47,779 bases of DNA from Acanthamoeba sp. SK_2022b (Eukaryota > Discosea > Longamoebia > Acanthamoebidae): positions 1 to 47,779 of the forward strand of contig JANDJZ010000249.1 in the NCBI GenBank assembly GCA_027943245.1. The letters run 5' to 3'. This document shows positions 9,201-19,587 of the stretch, in pieces (within the stretch, counting starts at the first letter, position 1; the number at the start of each line of letters is the position of its first letter). Under the pieces are notes generated by a model. That model was not told the origin of the DNA and ran no database searches. It worked only from the letters and a program-made list of their open reading frames with translations. Both the position numbers and the translations under genes were made by a program.

Positions 9201-9358
9201 GGAAGGTCGAGCAGGGTCAAGGGGAACGGGGAATCTGAGTTGGCGTCGGCTAAAGGCGCCTGCTCTAGCCTACACGTGCGTTCTCGCTTGCTGGGTGGGG
9301 TGGCCCACCCCCCGTCGGGGGCTTCTGTGGCTTCGCTTTCTGTTCTTGACCGCTTCAT
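6292..9358 (-). CDS. F-box protein with acidic C-terminal tail (multi-exon)
   Basis: The ATG at 9358 opens a Ser/Arg-rich leader, then an F-box split by the first intron: LTLLDLPDLVLHDLCSRHL, then WLGWDAAMALAATGHTAREVV and FMRVVLLE. F-box proteins recruit substrates to SCF ubiquitin ligases. The next exons carry ARAALDRCDNYFDR, a low-complexity Asp/Glu segment (8715-8810), NHQMYDMWSLPVDQLGFADRC, LDWVELSDVDCVLPY and WSSSFHIDWEDEST, none of which I recognise as a known substrate-binding repeat. The last exon (~6292-6591) is a run of Asp and Glu encoded by GTC/ATC-type triplets on the plus strand. About ten exons are inferred. Near 8010-8025 two conserved-looking stretches (SSLFNVRSE and VQYAQQAVLGLAF) sit in different frames without room for a normal intron, so a 1-nt indel or sequence error is possible. 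The F-box call is moderate; the span is good. Confidence 0.65.
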
Positions 9359-9466
9359 GAGGCTCCCGGAGTGGTTTGGGTTTGTCCTAATACAACTGTT
9401 CTGCTCGGCTAATCAACAGCACAAACATTTAGAAGAACCGGATTATGAATTATTGCATTATTCACT

Positions 9467-9944
9467 TCAAATTGGCGTCGGGTAAGAAAAAGGTGTATTT
9501 AAAGCTTGCTCGGGGTATGGTTGTTCGCCGGCAGGTCGTGTGGGGAAGGGAATCTTGATGTCCTTGAAGTGCCCCACAAACCACAAAAGCGGACTTGGCT
9601 CGGCCATCTCCACCTGCATCTGTTTTACGTGAGGGTGACAGAATGGGAGAAGAGAAAGCAAGCCATGACACAACACCTCAGAGGGTAACCTCTCAGCATG
9701 GTTCAACCACGAGGCACACAGCCCTACAGACACAAGGGGTGAAGGAAGCCTTCTCCGGAAGTGCAAATCTGCTCCAAAGGAACCGTCGCCCTACCATCAA
9801 CACTTCGTGCCCGCACCATAAAGGCTTACTCCACACTGCGCGGGCAATCTCCGCACCGTTTACAGGGAAAGACAAAGATAGTGCGACAGGGTCCTTTTCT
9901 GCTCTTGCGTGTGAACGCGAATATTCCTTTTTTGTAGTTGCCAT
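9467..9944 (-). CDS. Small two-exon protein of unknown function (~100 aa)
   Basis: Exon 1 is 9795-9944 (50 codons, starting MATTKKEYSRSHARAEKDP) and exon 2 is 9467-9619 (50 codons plus stop). The intron of 175 nt runs from GTAGGG to AACAG and is phase 0 on both sides, which supports the model. Exon 2 reads VEMAEPSPLLWFVGHFKDIK and ends PFSYPTPI, a composition typical of real protein with aromatic residues and prolines. There is no signal peptide or membrane segment. I do not recognise a family. It lies between two other minus-strand genes, so it could alternatively be a terminal part of one of them, though both have clear stops. Confidence 0.4.
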
Positions 9945-10094
9945 TCGGCGGGACAAGTTCCAGCGACTCAAAATTAAGGTTATATCCCCACCGTTCAGCC
10001 TCCAGGGCGGTGGATGGTGCGCAGCCCTCCAGAAGGGCAAGAAGAAGAAGAAAGGCACAGGTTGTTCATTCCATCGCAGCAAATGCGACATGTT

Positions 10095-12439
10095 CTAGAA
10101 GTCATCATTGCCGCCCTTTCGGCCACCTCGGCCGCCCCTGGCGCTGCCCCGTCCGCCGCCTCTGCCACCTCGGCTACCGCCACGACCGCCACCGCGGCCG
10201 CCCCTTGGCGAAGCGCCTTCCTTGGGCGCCTTCCTGGCCCTGCTGTTCAGCTGCTGGTTGTGCTGGTTGTCGTGGGCTCCCTTCTTCGGCAGCTTGCCCT
10301 GCACGCGATTCGTTATATCAATCGCGGTGTCCTAACCCAACGAGGCGGGGCAAGCTTACCTGCTCCGATGGCTTGTTCTTCTTGGGCTTTGCGTCGGGAT
10401 TGCCAAACACCGCAGCGGTGATCATCTTCTCCTCCTTCTGCTTGCGCTTGCTGAACCGCGATATCTTCGATTCCCCGTCCTGGTGTGGTTTCGGAAAGAT
10501 GAGAGCAAGGCGAAGGCGACACAGGGCGGGGGTTGTTGGTCGTACGCCTGCCTCGACCTGCTCGACGTTGTTTCGTGGCCTCTTGCCCTGCGGCTTCTTG
10601 CCTGGGCTGTTCCCTGGCTTGCCCTTCTTTGCCGGGCCGGGGCTGGCTCCCCGTTTTCGCTTTTTCTTGCCCTCCTGCGATTCGTCCTCGACCACAACGC
10701 GAGCCGTCGGCTTGACCTTCTTGGCCTTGGGCTTCTTCTCGCTGACGGCAGGCGCTTGCTTCCTGTCAACGTTGAACGTTCGCACGTCAGCACACGAGAA
10801 TGAATTTAAAAATGTGAGCGGCACGCACTGTTCGGGCTCCTCAACGATCTCCTCAAAGACGAGCGCAGAGGCGACAGAGGTGATGCGTGCGTCGACGTTC
10901 ACTTCGGCCTTGGGCTGCTTGATCGTGATTCGCTGGCCTTCCTCCGGTTCGGTAACCTCCCACACCTTGACCACTCCCTCGGAAGAGCCGGACACGAGGA
11001 AGTGGCGCAGCTCTGCGTTGGGCAAGACTCGTCAGCGTCGCTCTTGAGAGGGAGCAAGTGACTAAGGAAAAGAAGTGGCGGGCGTACTGTCGGCCTTCTT
11101 TCCCTCCACGGCGTCCTCCACCAGGGGGAGGTGGGTGACGGACAGGCCTCGGACCCGAACCTTGTGGCCCACGAGGTCGTGGGTCATCTCGCCCGTCACG
11201 ATGTCCCAGACCTGGAGGAACCCCTCCTCGCAGCCAAGCGCCACCAGCTTGGGCTGACCCAGTCCATTGCGTTTGGGGGTGAGCCAGGGAGGGAGAGTGA
11301 TTGCGGGGAGTGCGGGTTTGACGGGTACCGTGATGAACGCCAGGGAGACGATCTTCTTCGGGGCCTCGATCGTGTGCGTCACAGTGTTGTCCTCGGCGGT
11401 ATAGATGGTGAACTTGGTTTCATCAACGAGGCAGTAGACGTCCCCGTTCGGTGACCAACGCACCATCTGAGGAGCTGCGCAATTAAAATATAGAGTTTTT
11501 TAAAAAGTTAGAATGTTGTGACGAGGCACGATGGCGACATGGAGACGTGCCTCGAACGAGACGGCTCTTGAAGGCAGACTTGCCGTGGACGAGATCCCAC
11601 ATCTTCATGGACTTGTCCTTGCCGATGGACAACGCGACCTTGCCCGACGGATGAACCGAGAAGTCAATGACGCCTCCCCTGCACACGAGGACGGACGTGG
11701 TGAGCTTCGTCGGTCGAAGCCAAAGTGCAACACGAGGCGCTCTGTCACCGATCGGTGGAGGGTGGGCATATGCGCACTTGTGGGCCTTGAGCGTCATGAG
11801 GCACTCCCAGCGCTTCGCGTCCCAAATGCAGATGGTCCCGTCCTGCCCTCCGCTCAGCATGTGGACGCCGTAGAATTCGGTCGCGTTCACAGCACCTGTA
11901 AGGGCTCGTCAGCTGGCTGTCCTCTCGTCCTCTTCTGCTGGGGAGGGAGCAGTGCAGGGCACAGGGGAAGATACCGTTGTGCTGAATGAGCGTGCCAACC
12001 TCCATTCGTTTCTTTAAGTCATAGATCCTACAACAGACAGAGGCGCCCGTGATGGCGTCAGCAAGTTGCGTTGTGGTGCCGGAGGCTGGTGGGGACATAC
12101 TTGACCGTCTCGTCGGCGCTGCCAGAAGCCAGAAGGTTCTTGTGGGTGGTGAGGCATGTTATGCCGTTCAAGTGCGAAGAATAGATGAACATAGGATCCA
12201 GACGGAGCTCCTGCATGGGCATAAATTGGTGCATGGTGAGTGTGCCGAGGTGCAGATAAGTGAGTAGAGTCGAAGCGTTATCCTATCAACACTGAAATCT
12301 CCATAAATCACCATAAATTTGCAGATTTGTTTGAGGTAAGCAGTACCATCTTTTGTTTGGCGTCCTCTTTATCATTCTCGAGGCAGTAGAACCCGTACAG
12401 GATGTGCTCGTAGGTACCGGCCACGACAACGAACTCCAT
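10095..12439 (-). CDS. WD40 protein of the PAK1IP1/Mak11 type
   Basis: The ATG at 12439 gives MEFVVVAGTYEHILYGFY, followed by WD40 blades in separate exons: HLNGITCLTTHKNLLASGSADETVKIYDL, FYGVHMLSGGQDGTICIWDAKRWECLMTLKAHK, FSVHPSGKVALSIGKDKSMKMWDLVHGK, MVRWSPNGDVYCLVDETKFTIY, LVALGCEEGFLQVWDIVTGEMTHDLVGHKVRVRGL and FLVSGSSEGVVKVWEV, each split here by at most an intron. This blade series and its order fit p21-activated kinase-interacting protein 1, yeast Mak11, a nucleolar factor for 60S ribosome assembly. The C-terminus is very basic (KKKRKRGASPGPAKKGK) and ends in RGG repeats just before the stop at 10095, which suits a nucleolar RNA-associated protein. RGG extension is unusual for the family. 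At least eight exons. Confidence 0.8.
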
Positions 12440-12608
12440 CTTGCTGCGCTCGCGGAAGTTGGCGAGCAAGTTGTTCTTCTTTTTTTACCACGCGATTTCT
12501 TTTTCCTGCTATTATCTTTGTTATTTCCCGAATTCTTTGACGAGTTGATGGCATTCCACGCGAAAATATGAAAAAACAAATTTAAAAGTTATTTCTTCAC
12601 TTGAGCGG

Positions 12609-13940
12609 ATGGCAACACCAAGCAGCAGCACGCCCACCACGCCAACGGGCGGGCAGCAGGCACCACCCGGCCAAAACGGAGGCGAACCTCCGTTCTTGAT
12701 TCTGAAAGATAGCACACCAACATCTTTGAACTCTCAGCAAGAGAGCAAACCGTGGAAGCTCTTCGTGGGTCAGGTGCCCAAGAATGTACAGGAGGCCACC
12801 ATACGATCAATCTTTTCGCCCTACGGCGATATCGTCCAGCTCAACATCTTGCGGGACAAGATAACGCAGGTTTCCAAGGGTAGGTTACCCACCTCCTTCC
12901 GCCTCATTGAAGCACGAGCCATAACCAAGGCGGTGCAGGCTGCGGCTTCGTCTCGTACTCAACCAAGGAGGCGGCAGACAAGGCCATATCGGCCCTCCAC
13001 AGCGTAGTCACGATACCTCCGGTGCGTGGTGGCTCTTCGGTGATTTTTTTCTTACGCTCACACGCACTCCCTGTTGCAGCACACAACTCCTCTGCAGGTC
13101 AGGTACGCCGATGAAGAGCTCCAGCAAATGGGTACTGCCCGCAACCAAGCCATGCGATTCTTTTGCACAGAGCCTAATGTGCACTCGCTCTCCGCGGATG
13201 GCGAAGCAGCGGAGCATAAGTTGTTCATCGGGAAATTGCCAAGCACTGTGACGGAGGATCTGCTGCGCCAGATGTTCGAGCCCTACGGCAACATCGAAAA
13301 GCTCAACATACTCAAGGGTTGACCTCCGTTTCGTTCTCGTGTGTGATGCGCGCGCGATCGACTGACTCCTCGCGCCAACCTTGTGTACCACTACCACTAG
13401 GCCCGGCAGACGTGAATTGCGGCTTCGTCAAGTATGACAGCAGAGAGCAGGCGGAGAGCGCCATCAGAGCGTTGAACGGCAAACTGGTCGTGCGGGTCAG
13501 TAAACCGCCGTCTTTGCCCCGCCTCTACCGCATCTGCATGTGTGTCTCACAGTCACGTTTCGTGTTGGTTTGTTTGGGCCAGGGATCGCACGAGCCACTC
13601 GTGGTCAAGTACGCCGACACGAAAAAGCAGAAGGAGAAGAAGATGCAGATGAAGTTTCCCGCGCCCGCGCTCCTGCTACCGTCCGGCGGGTGGCAACACC
13701 AACAGTCGCACGCGCCGGCGCCGACCTATCCCGAGGTACACTTCTTAATCTCTCCGAATAGGCTGGTGTGAGCATGACCTCTTGGCCGGGAGTCCACGTC
13801 GCTGTACAGCAGTGTCGCCGACACTGCGCACCATCCAGTGGATGGTGGTTCGTCGTTTGCGTGTCTGTCCTATGCCACTTGCTTTCGTTCTGACCGGTGG
13901 CCCTCATCTGTCGTCTCCGTCTGTGTCCATGTCAACGTGC

Positions 13941-13989
<49 letters not shown>

Positions 13990-15126
13990 CATCACCTGCA
14001 CTGCGTGTTCCGCGTCGCACATCTGTTTCTATTCGTCACATTCCCACGTTGTTCTTTTTCGTCGTCTAGCTCGGAGGTACCGTCTTGTTGTGTCCTTCAC
14101 CCGTCCTTTTCTCTTTCTCTCTCTCTTTTTGTGGCCACCCATCGCTCCAACTGACACACCACTTTCCGCTTCAACTCAAATACTCGTTTGTTCTTTGTTC
14201 TTCTTCTTTCTTTGTGCCCAGCTCCTTCCCAAGTGGTTCCCGGTGGCGACGTGAACGCCTACATCGGCCAGCTGCAAAATCAGATCTTTGCACTGCAGAA
14301 TGCCCTCAGTACGCCCCTCCTCATCTCACGCTGCGACTCGTGACTCCTCCTCCGCGACTCACCTTCGGGCGACGTTATTCCTTTGTAACAGTATCGGCGG
14401 GCATTCCCCTCCCGTGGGCTGGGTCTTATCCGCTACAGCCGCAGCCGCAGCCGCAGCCACAGCTGCAGCCTTCGCCGCAGTTACAGCTACAGCTGCCCCA
14501 GCCTCCTCAGCTCGCCTACCAGCCTCAATCTCCCATGCTGAGGATGACGGCGCCGTCACCGCTCTCGCAATACGGCGGCGTCCCTCGGCCGATGCCCGGA
14601 CCCTTACCGATGGGCTCACCGGCAACCACCACCGCTCCCATGGCCACACCACCAGCGCCTGCCTCACAAGGCGAAGGTAAGCAATAGCAGCAACGTCAGC
14701 GCGTGTGTCTGCGTTGTGCTGATGAGTGTTGCTGAAATCGCTGATCTCTCCTGCGCCAGGACCGCCCGGTGCCAACTTGTTCATCTATCACCTGCCACCC
14801 CACTTCGAGGACTCGGACCTCTACGCCCACTTTGCGCCGTACGGCCAGCTGGTGAGCGCCAAGGTGTTCATCGACAAGGCCACGGGCCTCAGCAAGTGCT
14901 TTGGTGCGTCTCCACACTGGAGAGTGAGTACTGGAGAGGAAAAGGAGATCCGCAATAGCTGAGGTGGACAACAGTTTTAACAAGAGATGCGTGTGGCGGA
15001 CCAGGTTTTGTGAGCTACGCCGCGCCCGCGTCGGCCGAGATGGCGATTCAGCAGATGAACGGGTTCCAGGTGGCCGGCAAACGCTTGCGCGTGCAGCACA
15101 AGCGATCTCGCGCCCAGCCCTATTGA
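12609..15126 (+). CDS. CELF/Bruno-like RNA-binding protein with three RRMs
   Basis: ATG at 12609 opens a Thr/Pro/Gly-rich leader, then RRM1 ([20 protein letters not shown], with [17 protein letters not shown] in exon 2), RRM2 ([20 protein letters not shown], then [19 protein letters not shown] and [13 protein letters not shown]), a long Gln/Pro-rich linker (about 14220-14680) and RRM3 ([20 protein letters not shown], then [34 protein letters not shown]). Two close N-terminal RRMs plus a distant C-terminal RRM ending in the basic LRVQHKRS sequence is the CELF/ETR-3 arrangement; such proteins bind U/G-rich RNA and control splicing, translation and decay. RNP1 and RNP2 motifs are visible in all three. 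About nine short introns; one holds a (CAA)n run at 13941-13988. Ends at TGA 15124-15126. Confidence 0.88.
13941..13988 (+). repeat. (CAA)n microsatellite in an intron of the CELF gene
   Basis: About sixteen CAA units lie in the intron between the RRM2 tail exon and the Q/P-rich linker exons. It has a counterpart of the same unit in an SMC3 intron at 33101-33170. Confidence 0.9.
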
Positions 15127-15298
15127 CCCGGCAGGACCGGCCGTGGCTACATGTTTGCGTGCGCTTGGGGTGTAATACAGTAAAGGCCCAAGCTCTCGTT
15201 TCTCTGGCCCGATGAGCTTTTTTTTTATTTTTTTTTATTTATCTTTTTATCATTTTTTTAATTGTGCGCAGGCCTAGAAACTTCATATTAGGAGAGAG
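15127..15298 (+). promoter_or_regulatory. Short spacer between two co-directional genes, T-rich
   Basis: This 172-nt gap must hold the CELF 3' end and the PITP promoter. It contains a strongly T-rich stretch (15218-15260, repeated TTTTTTATT) that could serve 3' end formation of the upstream mRNA. No clear TATA box was found. Confidence 0.35.
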
Positions 15299-16031
15299 AT
15301 GGTGTTGGCCAAGGAGTAGTGCGTTTCGCCCACCTGCATCCCGTGGACCGTTGTAAATGAGTCTTAATCTCTAGTGCTAATTCTTCATCTTTTTGTGACA
15401 CAGCCGAATTCCTTTACCGTTTACCGTGGATGAGGTGAGCCCCCCAATCGACGTCCTGTTGGCTCCCCCTTGCGATCTGTGTGCCATCAATCCGGAGGGT
15501 GGGACCTTGACCTGTTCCGCGGCTCCGTATGTGTTTGGTGCAGTTCAGGGTGGGGCATGTGTACATGGTCGTGCGCACGGGGCGCGAGGGGCGGTCGACG
15601 GGCACGGAGGTGGTGACGCGCGAGGCCCGCCCGTTCGAAGACAAGAAGCAGGGCGTGAAGGGCGTCTACCGCGTGCGCGAGTTTCACGTGGAGGGCCTCC
15701 CGCCCTGGACCCGCAAGCTGCTGCCCCACAACGCCCTCACCATCGAGGAGAAGACCTGGGACTCCTATCCCTACATCAAAACAGTCTACACCGTACGCGC
15801 CGATACTGGACAACGCTCAAAAGTGCAATGAGGGAGAGGGAGGGAGAAGCTGACGGTCAGCGTTGGCGCTCCTCGCAGTGTCCTCTTATGGGCTCGCGGA
15901 TCACCGTCACCGCGTGTACAAAGTTCATCGACGACGCCGGCACCTCCTCGCGGGTAGCCCTCCCCTACTTCTGCTCCGTGACTTAAACAGAGAAGCGTCT
16001 AACCAAATATCTGCCATCGTCTGTGCGCGTT

Positions 16032-16094
<63 letters not shown>

Positions 16095-16999
16095 CGCGTT
16101 TCTGGCGTGTGTGTAGGCGCACGGCAAGGAGAGCGAGGCCGCCGAGGTGGACTATATCAACATCGCCAAGGAGCAGGTCAAAGGGGCGGCAGGCAAGAAC
16201 TACATCCCCACCATGCACCCGGCGTCCTTTGCCTCCGCCAAAACCAAGCGGGGTCCGCTCAAGGGCGCTTGGGTACCTTGACCAGTCCTTTGTTTCCCTA
16301 CGAGAGGGAGATCACGAGCTGACGAAGACTCATTCCACCCAACATGTTACAGGAGAAGTCAAAACCGGTCATGTGCGCATATAAGGCAAGGCTCAACACC
16401 CCCATCATCACCACCACAGCAACCCCGGCACATGTGCTCACATCTGTGTGGTTTGGCGTTGTGTGAGCGCAGCTGGTGACCGTCAGCTTCAATTATCCAC
16501 GGTGGACGTTCCCCGGCAAGGTGGAACGATACATACACCAGGTGCCCACGCAGTGTTGTGGCGTGTGTGTTTACACGAACCTGACTCGTGGCCGTCGCCT
16601 CTCTGTTTGCAGGTGCTCCGAGAGATCTACCTGGCGTCGCACCAGCTGGCCTTCTGCTCGATGGACGACTGGATCGATCTGTCGTATCAAGACGTCCGCG
16701 AGCTCGAACTGGCGTCACTGAGCCCCGACTCGTCCAGCGACGCTTCTCCCTCTACTTCTTCTTCGACCTCCACCTCTGCTTCTCTTTCTCCATCATCACA
16801 CTCGCCTTCCTCACTCGCTGTAGATACTCTCGATGTCGTGCCGCCGTCCCAGCCTTCGACGAGCGGGCCGGCTGCCGGACCCAACAGCTGGTCAGCGCAC
16901 ACGGACGATCTCCCACCACGCGCTACTCGCTCTTCCTCGGTCATCGTCAAGAAGTCGAGGCCACAAGGCAGCTATCCCATCACCAAAGCTCGTCTGTGA
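15299..16999 (+). CDS. Phosphatidylinositol transfer protein (PITP, StART-like)
   Basis: Exon 1 is only 15299-15315 and exon 2 is 15404-15434; together they encode MVLAKDRIPLPFTVDE in frame. Exon 3 starts at 15544 with FRVGHVYMVVRTGREG. The series EYxVGxLYxV, the YRVREFHVEGLPPWTRKLLP stretch, ALTIEEKTWDSYPYIKTVYT, TKFIDDAG, AAEVDYINIAKE, MCAYKLVTVSF and a late IYLASHQLAFCSMDDWIDLSYQDVRELE is the PITP family pattern in order. PITPs carry PI or phosphatidylcholine between membranes and support phosphoinositide signalling. After the last conserved block an unusual Ser-rich tail of ~100 residues ends at TGA 16997-16999; it may hold regulatory phosphorylation sites (inference). No transmembrane segment. 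One intron contains a (TG)n run. Confidence 0.88.
16034..16093 (+). repeat. (TG)n microsatellite in a PITP intron
   Basis: About thirty TG units lie between the TKFIDDAG exon and the exon beginning GCGCACGGCAAGG, whose AG acceptor follows about 25 nt later. Confidence 0.9.
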
Positions 17000-17114
17000 T
17001 AGGCAGCTCCCTCCCGCAGACTCCTTTTCGTCAGAGGACTAAGTAGAGCTTCTCTTGATCATTTGTGTTTAATTTGTTTCTATTTATTAGTTTTTATTGA
17101 TTACTTGATGACCT

Positions 17115-17602
17115 CTACACGTAGGCGGGCTGGGTGGGGGCCATGCCGCGCTTGAGCATGCGGCCCTCCTCCTTCTTGGCCGGGTTGCGAGTGATGGCTC
17201 CGCTCAGCTCCTTCACCGTCCCCTTGAGCTTCTGCCCCACGGTGGCCTTGTGCTCCACCACGCCAGGGTCCTGCACGATCACCTCCTGTGGTGTGCGTTG
17301 GACTTGAGTGCACGCCCAGACAGGATAGGAGACCGTTGTGGCATAGCTCAGGGAGAGGGGAGGCATACCCTGGTGATGACTGGCCGCTCGGTGGTGATCT
17401 CTGTGCGGTGCACGGGTCTTACGTGTCGAACCTTCTCGTGGATGATGGGCTGGACGTGGTGCTCGCGGTGGACTTGTATCGGATACTCGTGCACCACCTC
17501 CCTCTGTACCACAGGCGCCTTGTTGACCACCTGCGCACCGCCAGCAGCCGGCACCGCCGAGGCGGTGGCCAAAGCCTGGTTCTTCTTGGATCGACGGAAC
17601 AT
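17115..17602 (-). CDS. Small protein, family member 1: Val/His/Pro repeat region plus CsbD-like C-terminus (134 aa)
   Basis: Exon 1 is 17369-17602 (MFRRSKKNQALATASAVP..., ending RPVITR) and exon 2 is 17115-17285 (EVIVQDPGVVEHKATVGQKL...). The 83-nt intron is phase 0. The N-terminal half is built from short His/Val/Pro/Glu units (VHEYPIQVHREHHVQPIIHEK) like those in fungal stress- and allergen-type proteins. The C-terminal block GQKLKGTVKELSGAITRNP and KKEEGRMLKRG resembles the small CsbD-like and related fungal stress proteins, a weak similarity. No signal peptide, membrane helix or catalytic motif is visible. A shorter homologue lies at 19986-20284. Its 3' end faces the PITP gene at a distance of ~115 nt. 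Function not known. Confidence 0.75.
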
Positions 17603-18008
17603 CGTTTGTGAGTGTATGAGGAAGTGTTTGTGTTGGTGAGTTATAATGAAAATGGAGGTTGGACGCACGTCTACATGTACCGGTTCTGAGCGGCGAGGTG
17701 GCGTTGTTGGAAAAACATTGGGCCAAGAGTCAAGGAAGGTGGCGGTGGTGATCTCGGAAAGTGCAAGGGGAGGTGCAGAGAGGTCAAGCAGGTTACGAGA
17801 AGGCCTCGTTCTCGTTACACCGCAGGCACCATGTAGCAAGCATGATCTCCAGAACGCCCCTATGCCATTGGTGGCTTTGGAGTTACGAGCAAGAATTGTG
17901 GAGAAACAAGAATATTCTGTATTTTACAAAGGCCCAGGTAGGCAGAAACAGAGATACAATAACAAGTTCCGTCCCTTTGGTGATTTTACCCGTGGTTTAC
18001 TTGTGCCA
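17603..18008. other. Intergenic region, no gene seen
   Basis: This spacer lies between the start of small-protein gene 1 and the end of AAA ATPase gene 1, both on the minus strand. The first ~35 nt after the AAA stop resemble the 3' flank of the second AAA copy. Otherwise I see no ORF, RNA gene or clear promoter element. Confidence 0.5.
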
Positions 18009-19442
18009 TCAGTAGAAGACAAAAGTGCGGGCCTTGTCGAGAGCCTCCGCGGCTGAGCACTTCCGGCACAAGATGAACAGCTGTTGAAGAGCGGCCATGC
18101 TCACCCCCAGGCCACCGTCCTCTTCCACCTCCCGCTTTACCTCCTCGTGCTCCTTCTCCGCCGGCTCCTCGTCTCCCTCCTTGGTCTGTGACTGCTCGGC
18201 CACCTCCTTGCGCTTTTGGAAGCCGCGCAAGGCGATGACGTCGGCGAACTGACTGGCCAGTTCGGCCTCGCCCGGATAGAAGTGCAGGAAGAGCGCTGCC
18301 GCCTGCTCCTTGGTGGCCGTGGTGAAGCGCACCTTGAGGTCGACGCGGCCAGGCCTGATGAGGGCCGGGTCCAACCGCTCAATGTGGTTGGTGGTGAGGA
18401 TGAAGACCTGGCCCTCAGGGTTGCACACGCCGTCGAGCGCATTGAGCAGGCCGGAGAAGGTGAGCGGCGCGTTGGCCGTGCCGGCGGCCTTGGAGTCGCG
18501 GTCGCGCGAGAAGAGCGCGTCGACGTCCTCCATGACGATGAGCGAGTTGGCCGGCGCGCTCTGAACGCACAGCTGCAGGTTGTCGTCGGTGATGGACGGG
18601 TGAGCCGGCTGGAGGAAGCACACGTTGCGCTGCAGCTCGCCCGCCAGCGCCGTGATGAACGACGACTTGCCCGTTCCTGGAGGGCCGAAGAACAGCAGCG
18701 ACCGCTTGTACGGGATGCCGTGGTGTGTGTACCAGCGGCCGGTCTCGCGCGAGTCGAAATCGGTCAGATCGCGCATCACCTCCTCCTTGACGTCGGCTGG
18801 CAGGATGACGCTTTCCACCGGCCGCACGCGCTTGGTGGCCACCTTGTTCCAGTACATGTGCTGGGGCTTCCACATGTAGATGTTGTAGCGTTTGTCGTCC
18901 TTCTGACAGTCCCACGCCAGTACATGGTCACAGAAGGCCGTGAGCACCGATTGCTGGTCCTTGCCCTCTGCAGCGAGAACCATCGAGGTGTAAAGGCCCA
19001 CGCCGCAGGGACCACCAACAGGCTGGCCGATAGCTTGAACCATAACCTTGATCAGGTGGCCCTCGAAGGTGACCTCGTGCAGGCCAAGGCCAAGGCGCAG
19101 TTCGGAGGTCTCCTTGGTCGACTCCCTGCCGTCGTCGCCCTCGTCGCCCTCGTCGTCGCTGTAGGAACTGAGAGAAGAGGTCTTCACCGTGGCGTCGGCG
19201 AGGAGCCAGCTGTGGGAGTGGTTGGAGGTGTTGTTGCCGTGGAGGGAGACGAAACGGGAGATGAGGCCGAAGAGCTTGTGGGACGACTTGACCTCGAGCA
19301 TGGTGACCTCATCACTCTTGTGCTTGAGGTGGAGGTAGGCCTGAGGCGAGACAGGGAGAAGACGGAAGCCGTGGTCGTGCAGGTGAGGGTCCTGCTGATG
19401 GGCGCTGTCGTGGGTGTGGGCGGTGGGGGTCTTGATCATCAT
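18009..19442 (-). CDS. BCS1-like AAA ATPase, copy 1 (intronless, 477 aa)
   Basis: A single uninterrupted exon. The N-terminal ~220 residues resemble the BCS1 N-terminal region (YNIYMWKP, RPVESVILP) but lack a transmembrane helix, so a mitochondrial inner-membrane location like that of true BCS1 is doubtful. The AAA module follows: RSLLFFGPPGTGKSSFI (Walker A, ~250), PSITDDNLQLCVQSAP, LIVMEDVDALF (Walker B, ~300), LLNALDGVCNPEGQVFILTTNH and ERLDPALIRPGRVD (arginine finger region, ~346). A charged Glu/Lys tail ends with a helical MAALQQLFILCRK. Such ATPases remodel or translocate proteins. It is a near-copy of the gene at 41355-42782, in inverted orientation, with conserved promoter. Being intronless among intron-dense neighbours is odd. 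Confidence 0.9.
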   Translation of the reverse strand: MMIKTPTAHTHDSAHQQDPHLHDHGFRLLPVSPQAYLHLKHKSDEVTMLEVKSSHKLFGLISRFVSLHGNNTSNHSHSWLLADATVKTSSLSSYSDDEGDEGDDGRESTKETSELRLGLGLHEVTFEGHLIKVMVQAIGQPVGGPCGVGLYTSMVLAAEGKDQQSVLTAFCDHVLAWDCQKDDKRYNIYMWKPQHMYWNKVATKRVRPVESVILPADVKEEVMRDLTDFDSRETGRWYTHHGIPYKRSLLFFGPPGTGKSSFITALAGELQRNVCFLQPAHPSITDDNLQLCVQSAPANSLIVMEDVDALFSRDRDSKAAGTANAPLTFSGLLNALDGVCNPEGQVFILTTNHIERLDPALIRPGRVDLKVRFTTATKEQAAALFLHFYPGEAELASQFADVIALRGFQKRKEVAEQSQTKEGDEEPAEKEHEEVKREVEEDGGLGVSMAALQQLFILCRKCSAAEALDKARTFVFY

Positions 19443-19534
19443 TCTGTTGTTGCTGGGTGGATCTTAGCTAAGGGTGAAGGTATCTGTTGCGATTGCAGGA
19501 TGGCACTGTGGATCGAAAGCTACCACATCTCTCC

Positions 19535-19544
19535 TATTTAAAGG
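19535..19544 (-). promoter_or_regulatory. TATA-like box of AAA gene 1
   Basis: CCTTTAAATA on the minus strand lies 93 nt before the ATG. The second AAA gene has CTTTAAAAGG at the matching place. Conservation between two diverged promoters supports it being a core promoter element. Confidence 0.5.
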
Positions 19545-19567
19545 TCCACGGCAAGACCCTGGCCATC

Positions 19568-19587
19568 GCATTTGCCTGAAGACGACG
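19568..19587 (-). promoter_or_regulatory. Conserved upstream promoter block of AAA gene 1
   Basis: The 20-mer CGTCGTCTTCAGGCAAATGC (minus strand) occurs identically upstream of AAA gene 2 at 41218-41237, about 30 nt upstream of the TATA-like box in both. An AGGGTCTTG block between them is also shared. Confidence 0.5.

Noticed and set aside
9938..11047. Plus-strand ORF of 369 codons across the WD40 gene
   Set aside because: Arg/Cys-rich antisense shadow without domain; the minus strand carries WD40 blades and clean splice sites.
13941..13988. Direct repeats considered as a CRISPR array
   Set aside because: Simple triplet microsatellite with no spacers; no cas genes; eukaryotic DNA.
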